Source of the DNA: Halospina sp040196175
GTDB lineage: Bacteria > Pseudomonadota > Gammaproteobacteria > Pseudomonadales > Oleiphilaceae
Assembly: GCF_040196175.1 (NCBI RefSeq)
Contig: NZ_JBEFNF010000005.1
Location: 62,001 to 126,000 of the forward strand
Direction of reading: 5' to 3'
Length of the DNA stretch: 64,000 nt
Shown here: piece after piece, positions 34,882 to 41,746 of the stretch
Numbering within the stretch: the first letter of the stretch is position 1
Layout of the letters: each line of letters opens with the position of its first letter
Notes under the pieces: generated by a model
What the model was told of the DNA's origin: nothing
What the model saw: only the letters and a program-made list of their open reading frames with translations
The model's database searches: none
Made by a program: the position numbers and the translations under genes

Positions 34882-35940
34882 TCAGGGCATGAGCCACATC
34901 TGAAAGTGGGCGGGCGTCATGCCCGTCCAGCGTCGGAAACTGCGGCGGAAATTGGCTCTGTCACCATGGCTTAGCCGTTCCGCGATCGCATCCATATCCA
35001 GTCCCAATACCTGGGAGAGATAGAGGCTGTAATGCAATCGGGCCTCATCATGAAGCGACTGGAAATGAGTATCGCAATCACGCAGGCGGCGCTTCAGCGA
35101 TGAAGGACTCATCGCCAGGGCGTGGGCGGTTGTATTGAGGTCTGGCGGGGCCTCAGCGTGGCGTATCAGCAGATGATATAGAGCCTCCGGCAGGGTTGAA
35201 CGCGGCGCCACGGTGGCCTCTTTGCCAGCGAGCTGATGTCGTGCAACGCTGAACGCTGTGGGCGAACTGTCAGCCCAGCCGACATTCAGATCCTGCAACG
35301 GCATTATGATCATGTCGACGCCGGTAGTGAAATGGACCCGCTGTCCTAGATTGACTTCGTGGGCTTCTGGGGTTGTGGGGTGACTTTGCGAGAACAGGAA
35401 ATACCAGTCCGGAACCCGGCCGCTGCGGTGACGGAAGAGCCCGTATACGGCTGCCATCATAGCCCTTGACACGAACGATCGCGCTCGCCCGGCACCACCA
35501 TTGATCCACAACAGGTAGCCCCACTGCCGGTCATGCCACCATTGGGGCGCGAGCAGCGGGCACAGGTGATGGCGGTGTTCATAGAGCCCTTGCAGAGCCT
35601 GTGCGAGATTAGGCGCATGCTGGAGTAGTGGCGTCAGAGCGCCGTAGTGACCGGGCAGTAACTGGCGTCCCCACAGAAGTGCCAGCTCCTCCGCAGCGCC
35701 ATGGTGCTGAACGTTAGTAATCAGGCGTCGGTACTGGCGATCTGAGATGAGCGCTTCGCCTGCAAGAATATCGTCCAGAAACAGGCCGGTGTGACGAAGT
35801 AACCGGTGGTCGGCCATGCCGCGTGCGCGGGCCAGCTCGATGAGCAGGGCCGGCTGATAATGCGCGGGCAGGTGGCGCTCGTCCTGCGAGCGCCAGTGAT
35901 CCGGGATGTCACCGGGATCAAGCCGCCGATTCACAGCCAT
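34882..35940 (-). CDS. AraC-family transcriptional regulator
   Basis: 352 aa. An N-terminal arabinose-binding-like regulator domain (PF12625 type, about 20-220) and a C-terminal AraC double helix-turn-helix (about 265-350), ending with the GMTPAHF motif. No periplasmic or membrane part. ATG 35940 has AGGGAG directly upstream and overlaps the GGDEF gene by 23 bases; an earlier in-frame start at 35967 lacks a site. It is therefore translated with, and after, the GGDEF gene. The ligand is unknown; targets could be the divergent receptor-phytase genes. Confidence 0.88.
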   Translation of the reverse strand: MAVNRRLDPGDIPDHWRSQDERHLPAHYQPALLIELARARGMADHRLLRHTGLFLDDILAGEALISDRQYRRLITNVQHHGAAEELALLWGRQLLPGHYGALTPLLQHAPNLAQALQGLYEHRHHLCPLLAPQWWHDRQWGYLLWINGGAGRARSFVSRAMMAAVYGLFRHRSGRVPDWYFLFSQSHPTTPEAHEVNLGQRVHFTTGVDMIIMPLQDLNVGWADSSPTAFSVARHQLAGKEATVAPRSTLPEALYHLLIRHAEAPPDLNTTAHALAMSPSSLKRRLRDCDTHFQSLHDEARLHYSLYLSQVLGLDMDAIAERLSHGDRANFRRSFRRWTGMTPAHFQMWLMP

Positions 35941-36844
35941 CAGCTCCCTGTTCCTTGGCACTCGCAAGCGCCCGGTTTGCTCGTGCCATCAGGTCCTGGG
36001 GTGAGGCACTGAGCGCCAGGGCCACGCCTGCACTGGCAGTGATGGAGATGCGTTCCCCCTCACGGCCGGTGCGATAGGCGAAGTGATGGACGGCGGCGAT
36101 CAGCTCACGAGTGATGATCGCCGCCATTGTCTCGCCCGTCTGCGCCAGCATGACCGCGAACCGATCCCCGCCGTAATGACACAGCAGATCCCCATCGCGA
36201 AGGTTGAGCAGCAGCAGTTCGGTGACCGACTGCAGCATCCGGTCGCCTTCTTCAAAGCCGAAGCGCCGGTTGATGCGGTCAAAATCGTCCAGGTCGATCA
36301 TTACCAGTGAAACGGGTGAACAATCCTGCCGGGCTCGTTTCAGTTCGATCTCGAGCTGCTGGCTCAGATAGGCGGCGGAGGCCAGGCGGGTGACCGGGTC
36401 CACGCTGCGGTGCTCGCGCATGAATCGCTCCCGCTTGCTGAGCTGACTCATGAGGATGCGTTGCTCGCCATACCACCGCACCAGCCCCAGGGTCAGCATG
36501 ACCATACCAATGGGCATGGGGAGGTTTTCCAGCCAGGTGTCCCAGAGCTGGACGTCCGGGATGAGCAGAAATTCGTCCAGGTTGTCCTGCCACAGGGAGA
36601 CAAAAATCAGACCAAGCCCGGCAAAGATCAGATTGCTGACGGTGCCTGCGGGGCGGCTGCCGAGAATCAGCAGTGCCCAGCCCAGCACCAGCAGCGCGCC
36701 ACCGCCCTCACCAAATACATCAAGCCAGTCAATACCGTCCCAGCCCTTGGGGTCGCCCACCATGAAGGCAGCAATCAGCGATAGGGGCAGGTATAGGGCG
36801 ACGCAGAGCCATTTGAGCGAGTGAAGCTTGAGGGTTTGGGCCAA
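35918..36844 (-). CDS. Membrane GGDEF-domain protein with degenerate active site
   Basis: 308 aa, TTG start. Four predicted membrane helices (about 10-30, 46-64, 68-86, 107-125) and a C-terminal GGDEF domain (about 148-305). The signature is GGDRF (225-229), with Arg replacing the catalytic Glu. The preceding FKxxND-type motif reads FDRINRRFGFEEGD, also altered. The inhibitory I-site RxxD is intact (Arg216-Asp219), five residues before GGDRF. It may bind c-di-GMP rather than make it. A reverse-oriented Pho box lies upstream. Operon with the AraC gene. Confidence 0.88.
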   Translation of the reverse strand: MAQTLKLHSLKWLCVALYLPLSLIAAFMVGDPKGWDGIDWLDVFGEGGGALLVLGWALLILGSRPAGTVSNLIFAGLGLIFVSLWQDNLDEFLLIPDVQLWDTWLENLPMPIGMVMLTLGLVRWYGEQRILMSQLSKRERFMREHRSVDPVTRLASAAYLSQQLEIELKRARQDCSPVSLVMIDLDDFDRINRRFGFEEGDRMLQSVTELLLLNLRDGDLLCHYGGDRFAVMLAQTGETMAAIITRELIAAVHHFAYRTGREGERISITASAGVALALSASPQDLMARANRALASAKEQGADGCESAA

Positions 36845-36899
36845 GATGGAGGTATCCCTCGTGAATAGCGAACTATGAATGCTTTGTTATCAGGTTTGT

Positions 36900-36917
36900 G
36901 TGACATGGGAATGACAG
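36900..36917 (-). promoter_or_regulatory. Pho box facing the GGDEF-AraC operon
   Basis: On the minus strand the site reads CTGTCATTCCCATGTCAC: 13 of the 14 fixed positions of the two PhoB repeats match, with the correct 4-base spacer length. A weak TAACAA lies 10 bases further on as the possible -10. The gene starts 56 bases downstream. Confidence 0.6.
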
Positions 36918-36964
36918 GTGAGGGAGTCAGATCGGATCAGTTCCGGTGGCCGGTCTCAACATGG

Positions 36965-36982
36965 CTGTCAGATAACTGACAT
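36965..36982 (+). promoter_or_regulatory. Pho box facing the TonB receptor-phytase operon
   Basis: CTGTCAGATAACTGACAT matches the PhoB box CTGTCATAWAWCTGTCAY at 16 of 18 positions, including the A/T-rich spacer. The -10 expected 10 bases later (CACTGT, 36993-36998) is weak. The start codon lies 71 bases downstream of the box. Confidence 0.75.
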
Positions 36983-37052
36983 GTAATGCACCCACTGTGT
37001 TTGCAGTGACCGGATGGTGGTCAACGTTCAACGCAACCAGAGGGAAACAACC

Positions 37053-39656
37053 ATGAGTGCAAAAGATCCGACATCCCATGAGCCTCGGCTGCGACCGGCG
37101 CTGTTGGGAGTTGCCATTGCCGCAGCCTGCGTGCCGGGAATGGCCCAGGGCCAGCAGCAACCGCCGGAGCAGGCGCCCGCGGCGGATGAGGAAATGGTCG
37201 TCGTGGGCCAGACAGCCCAGATCCGACGCGCGCTGGATGACCAGCGTGCGTCGGATAACCTCAAGAGCATTATCAAATCTGATGGCATCAATGCCCTTCC
37301 TGACTCCAATGCGGCTGAATCACTCCAGCGTCTGCCGGGTATCTCCATCGAACGTGACCAAGGGGAAGGCCGTTTTGTCCGTATCCGGGGTACAGCGCCG
37401 AATCTCAACAACACAACCATCGATGGGGTTCGCGTGCCGGCTCCCGAAGATGACCAGCGTGCTGTCGCACTGGACGTTCTTCCCTCTGATCTGATCGAGT
37501 CATTAGTGGTGACCAAAGCATTAACCCCGGATATGGACGCGGACGCCGTAGGCGGTAGCGTTGATGTGCGCAGCGTCTCCGCTCTGGACAAAGATGGCCC
37601 CTTCTTCAAGATCTCAGGCAGGGCGGGCTATAACACTCTGGTCGAAGAAACCAGTCCCAAGGTGGCGATCTCCGGGGGGCGGACCTTTGAGGTTGGCGGT
37701 GGTCGTCTTGGCGTGGCTGCTGCTCTGAGCTATGAGGACCGGGACTTCGGATCGGATAATGTTGAAACTGGTGGAGGCTGGAATTTTGAGGGCGCCGAGC
37801 CCGGGCTCGAGGAGCTTGAACAGCGTGACTACACCATCAACCGGGAGCGTACGGGGGCGGCACTGAACCTCGATTACGAGCAGAATGAGAACAACCGGTA
37901 TTACCTGCGAACCATGTATTCCGAGTTCACGGATGATGAGCAGCGGAACGCGAATATCTACGAGTTCGCCAGTCCACTGGCTGATGGTGGTACCTCAGCA
38001 CCGGATGAACCGGTGGGTCTTGAGCGTGAGCTCAAGGACCGGGTGGAAACTCAGGAGATCCTCTCTGCCAAGATCGGCGCGGAACACTTTTTCAATCAGT
38101 GGACGCTGGAGTACGAGGCGAGCGCCAGTGAAGCCTCCGAAAAGGAAGGCCAGGATCAGCTCGCACTGGGTGAGGCGATCTTTATACCGGAAAACGACAT
38201 TACTGGCATTACGCTTAATGCCACTAAACGCCCACGCCTGAGCGGCACTGGCGTGGGCAGCAACGGCAATTTTGAGTTTGATGGCGCAGAGCTGGAGAAA
38301 GGCGAAGTAACCGACGAGGAAGTGGGAGCCAGTTTTGATCTGAAGCGCGATTTCATGGTCGAAACCCATCCGGCCAGTGTTAAGTTCGGTGCCAAGGCGA
38401 CCCGGAGAACCAAGGAGCGGGATCTTGAGCTCTATGCCATTGGTGTTGGCGATGTCAGCGGTGATCCGGGGCTGGAAAACTATTCGGGTGGCACGGCTGA
38501 CTGGCCCTTCGGCGAGTTCGGTTCCGAGATGCAGCCCGGGCCTGTGCGGGATCTTCTGGCTACAGCCGGTGACCCGAAACAATACCGGGACTTGGAAGCC
38601 TCCGAAGCTGAAGATTTCAAAATTGATGAAGACATCAATGCGGCTTACGTGATGGGCACCATCGATATCGATGCGCTGCGCCTTACCGGTGGCGTGCGAT
38701 ACGAGGGGACCAGTACCGAGGGCGTAGGGAGCCGTTATGAAGGTGGCAGTCTTGAGCCTTCTACGTCCTCCAACGATTACAGTAATGTGTTGCCGTCGCT
38801 GCATGCGCGCTATGAACTCTCGGACCGGACCCTGATCCGCTCCTCGGTTTTCCAGTCCATTGCGCGCCCCGTGTTTGAGCAGATCTCGCCTGGCATCATC
38901 ATCGATCGCGGCGATCCGGGCATAGAAGATAACGAGGTCGCATTCGGTAATCCAAACCTGGATGAGCTGCAAGCGACCAACCTGGATCTCGGCATTGAGC
39001 ATTACATGGGGTCGAGTAGCGCGGTTTCCGCCCATCTTTTCTATAAGGACATCGATAACTTCATTTTCGAGACCGACCTGGCAGGAACAGGCCAGACACG
39101 CCGTGGTCTGGACATGGACAACTTCCCCGGCGGCGCGGAGACTTTTGAAAACGGCGAGGGTGGTGAAGTAACTGGTCTCGAGCTGGCGGGGAGTCACCGT
39201 TTCTACGGCCTGCCCGGGATCTGGAGTAATCTGCTGGTGGACGGCAACGTCACGCTGGCGAACTCGGACGCAACCATTTCTGGCTTCAATCCGGATAAGG
39301 ACCGGTTTGAAAAGCGCGAGATTGACCTGCCCCGCCAGTCGGATGTCACCAGCAATCTCAGTCTTGGCTACGAGGGTGAGTCATTCAGCATGCGGCTTGC
39401 TGGTAGCTATAAGTCGGAGTATCTGGCAGAGACTGGGAATGCACTCGAAAGCACGGGTGACATTTACGAGTCGGATCATTTCCAGCTGGATTTCTCAGGC
39501 AGCTATAACCTGACCAATGAGCTGAAGATGACCTTTGAGGTGGTGAACATCAATGACCGGCCCTTCTATACCTATCAGGACAAAGAGTCGTTCAACGCTC
39601 AACACGAAGAGTATGGCCGGACCTACCGGCTTGGGCTGACTTACGCCAGCTTCTGA
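37053..39656 (+). CDS. TonB-dependent outer membrane receptor
   Basis: 867 aa. A signal peptide covers about 1-34, ending near GMAQGQ. It has a TonB-box-like EEMVVVGQ, a plug domain with ALPDSNAAESLQRLPGIS and FVRIRGTAPNLNNTTIDG, then a 22-strand barrel ending in Phe (GLTYASF). The plug resembles the Xanthomonas/Caulobacter-type TonB receptors that take up sugars or other organic substrates, not classical siderophore receptors. Followed 88 bases later by a phytase, so the ligand may be inositol phosphate or a phosphate ester. ATG 37053 has GAGGGAAA upstream; an earlier in-frame start at 37014 lacks a signal peptide. Confidence 0.9.
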   Translation: MSAKDPTSHEPRLRPALLGVAIAAACVPGMAQGQQQPPEQAPAADEEMVVVGQTAQIRRALDDQRASDNLKSIIKSDGINALPDSNAAESLQRLPGISIERDQGEGRFVRIRGTAPNLNNTTIDGVRVPAPEDDQRAVALDVLPSDLIESLVVTKALTPDMDADAVGGSVDVRSVSALDKDGPFFKISGRAGYNTLVEETSPKVAISGGRTFEVGGGRLGVAAALSYEDRDFGSDNVETGGGWNFEGAEPGLEELEQRDYTINRERTGAALNLDYEQNENNRYYLRTMYSEFTDDEQRNANIYEFASPLADGGTSAPDEPVGLERELKDRVETQEILSAKIGAEHFFNQWTLEYEASASEASEKEGQDQLALGEAIFIPENDITGITLNATKRPRLSGTGVGSNGNFEFDGAELEKGEVTDEEVGASFDLKRDFMVETHPASVKFGAKATRRTKERDLELYAIGVGDVSGDPGLENYSGGTADWPFGEFGSEMQPGPVRDLLATAGDPKQYRDLEASEAEDFKIDEDINAAYVMGTIDIDALRLTGGVRYEGTSTEGVGSRYEGGSLEPSTSSNDYSNVLPSLHARYELSDRTLIRSSVFQSIARPVFEQISPGIIIDRGDPGIEDNEVAFGNPNLDELQATNLDLGIEHYMGSSSAVSAHLFYKDIDNFIFETDLAGTGQTRRGLDMDNFPGGAETFENGEGGEVTGLELAGSHRFYGLPGIWSNLLVDGNVTLANSDATISGFNPDKDRFEKREIDLPRQSDVTSNLSLGYEGESFSMRLAGSYKSEYLAETGNALESTGDIYESDHFQLDFSGSYNLTNELKMTFEVVNINDRPFYTYQDKESFNAQHEEYGRTYRLGLTYASF

Positions 39657-39682
39657 GCACAAGGCGCATCCATCGTGAATGG

Positions 39683-39704
39683 CCCGTGGGTGAATGCCCA
39701 CGGG
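39683..39704 (+). other. Intercistronic hairpin between receptor and phytase
   Basis: CCCGTGGG (39683-39690) pairs perfectly with CCCACGGG (39697-39704) around a 6-base loop. A short CTTGCCTTTT follows, so it could terminate part of the transcripts or protect the receptor mRNA 3' end, lowering phytase expression relative to the receptor. Confidence 0.55.
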
Positions 39705-39744
39705 TACTTGCCTTTTGGAAAAGCTCACAATGGGAGATCATTTA

Positions 39745-41730
39745 ATGGCAACAAGGTCATTGCAGAACCTCTGCTCCAGCTTGGCACTGGTTCTTACCGT
39801 TACCGTGGCAGCAGGGTGCACGCACTCTGCAACCGACGCCCACAGCAGCACAAACGAATCCGGGGACAAAAAGCTCAAGCTGGGAGAACCCGGCCGGTTG
39901 GATCTGCCCGGTGAATGGGCTGCAGCGGTCAGCGGAGGTGAGCAACCGCTGTGGCTCAGCGTGGGAGAGAATAGCGGTGCTCGCCTTCATGACGGACGCG
40001 GTCGCGCCATCGCATACTGGGATCGACCGCTGGAATATCTGGATGCACTGCCGCCCTCGGACGACGGCCGTGGTGTCTTTGCGGCGAGGACGATCTACGC
40101 CAGTTACAACAGCAACAATGGCCGGCCAGTTCTGTTCGGGATCGGGACCGACGGTGATGGCGTTGCCTTCCAGCCGATGCTGGAGGGGGATGCAACGGAA
40201 TACGCCGTGGAAGACGTTTGCCTCTATCGGGCAGGTGGGGGCGCTCTCTATCTGTTCATGATGGGTGAGGATTACCGGGCTCACCAGATGATGGTGACTG
40301 GCGATGATGGCGACTACCGCTTGCGCCCGGTGCGTGCGTTGCCGGCGCCCCCCGGAGGCGAGTACTGCACGGTGGACCAGACGAGCGGTACTCTTTACCT
40401 GAGTGAAGAGGATCGAGGTATTTATGCCTATGAGGCGCAGCCTGAAACCTCCGTTCAGCGGACCATTGTTGAGGTTGCAGCGCCCTGGGGGCATCTGGGT
40501 GGTGGTCCCCGGGATCTGGCGATTGGCGCCGGCGATCTCTACACCCTTGAACGTCAGCGCTCAGCACTGCATGGCATCGGCACCGACAATGGCAGCAGTC
40601 GTTACGATGGGCGCCATGAACTGGGAAAAAATGCCGCGCCCGAGACTGTGACAGTCAGCCGGGCTAACGGGGAACGCCATCTGATGGTGTTTGATGAGGG
40701 GGCGGAGCGGTTTACGCACTTCCCGCTACCTGCCAGCGCAAAGTCTGAGCCGACGCAGCGGATGCCCGAAGTCAGGGCAAGCCTGCAGACTGATTCGGTT
40801 GCCAGCCCGGGCGATGCGGCGGATGATCCAGCGATCTGGGTGCATCCCGAAGAACCGGCGCAGAGCCTGATTCTGGGCACGGATAAGCAGGCGGGGCTGT
40901 ATGTCTATGACCTGGCGGGTCGTGAGCGTCAGTTTATCGGCAACGGTCGGATCAATAACGTGGATGTGCGCTATGGCGCCAGCTTCAATGGCAGCAGAGT
41001 GGATGTTGCAGCGGCAACCAACCGCACGAGCAGGACCATCAGCCTCTATGCCATAGATCGTGACGCGGCGCAGCTGTCGCTGGTGACGGAGGTGTCAACA
41101 CAGCTGGATGAGATCTACGGATTCTGTCTGTACCAGCCTGATGATGGGCCGTTATATGGCTTTGCCAACAGCAAGGATGGCACTGTGGATCAATTCAAGC
41201 TCTCGGTCAGCGGCGCTGAATGGTCTGGAGAGCGGGTGCGGCGCTTCAGCGTTCCGAGCCAGCCCGAGGGGTGCGTGGCGGATGATGAGCGCGAGCGTCT
41301 CTTTGTGGGCGAGGAAGCCAGAGGCATTCACGCAATTGGTGCGAACCCTGATGACGGCACGCAAACGCGGAGGGTTGCCCCCATCGATAACGAGATTCTG
41401 TTTGCGGATGTGGAAGGGCTTAATATTTACCGTGGGGTGAAGCGGGATTATCTGGTCGCCTCGGCGCAAAATAACAATTCCTATGCGCTCTATGATGCGG
41501 CGCCGCCGTTTGAGCCGTTGGCGGCCTTCCGTATCGGTATGAACCCGGAAGCCGGAATTGATGGTGCTTCTGAGACCGACGGTGTTTTTGCCACCAATGC
41601 CGATCTGGGGCCCGGATTCCCAGAGGGGATGCTGGTGGTTCAGGACGGGCGCAACGTCATGCCCGAAGCCAACCAGAACTTTAAGGCAGTGCCCTGGGAG
41701 CGCATCCGGCAGACGCTGGATCTGGACTAG
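39745..41730 (+). CDS. Dual-domain beta-propeller phytase, lipoprotein-type signal
   Basis: 661 aa. The N-terminal signal ends in VAAGC with Cys25, suggesting a lipoprotein. The C-terminal domain (about 350-660) is a complete beta-propeller phytase: DDPAIWVHP (360-368), GTDKQAGLYVYD, NNVDVRYG, YGFCLY, PEGCVAD, DVEGLNIY and the final FPEGMLVVQDGRN, giving the Ca-binding six-blade fold that cuts phytate. Residues about 40-345 form a second, more divergent propeller, as in dual-domain phytases. The start at 39745 has GGGAG 8 bases ahead. Confidence 0.88.
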   Translation: MATRSLQNLCSSLALVLTVTVAAGCTHSATDAHSSTNESGDKKLKLGEPGRLDLPGEWAAAVSGGEQPLWLSVGENSGARLHDGRGRAIAYWDRPLEYLDALPPSDDGRGVFAARTIYASYNSNNGRPVLFGIGTDGDGVAFQPMLEGDATEYAVEDVCLYRAGGGALYLFMMGEDYRAHQMMVTGDDGDYRLRPVRALPAPPGGEYCTVDQTSGTLYLSEEDRGIYAYEAQPETSVQRTIVEVAAPWGHLGGGPRDLAIGAGDLYTLERQRSALHGIGTDNGSSRYDGRHELGKNAAPETVTVSRANGERHLMVFDEGAERFTHFPLPASAKSEPTQRMPEVRASLQTDSVASPGDAADDPAIWVHPEEPAQSLILGTDKQAGLYVYDLAGRERQFIGNGRINNVDVRYGASFNGSRVDVAAATNRTSRTISLYAIDRDAAQLSLVTEVSTQLDEIYGFCLYQPDDGPLYGFANSKDGTVDQFKLSVSGAEWSGERVRRFSVPSQPEGCVADDERERLFVGEEARGIHAIGANPDDGTQTRRVAPIDNEILFADVEGLNIYRGVKRDYLVASAQNNNSYALYDAAPPFEPLAAFRIGMNPEAGIDGASETDGVFATNADLGPGFPEGMLVVQDGRNVMPEANQNFKAVPWERIRQTLDLD

Positions 41731-41746
41731 CTGCAGGCTAGTCCAG
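41722..41746. terminator. Hairpin built from the two convergent gene ends
   Basis: CTGGACTAGC (41722-41731) pairs perfectly with GCTAGTCCAG (41737-41746) around a 5-base loop. The stem contains the phytase stop codon (TAG 41728-41730) and the priA stop codon (41738-41740 on the other strand). No T-run follows, so termination strength is uncertain. Confidence 0.5.

Noticed and set aside
36965..37000. Fur box before the TonB receptor
   Set aside because: No 19-bp GATAATGATAATCATTATC-like repeat is present; the repeats fit PhoB spacing of 11 bases instead.
33394..37052. Transposase, integrase or tRNA attachment site around the accessory block
   Set aside because: No transposase frame, no tRNA and no flanking direct repeat seen; the insertion route is unknown.
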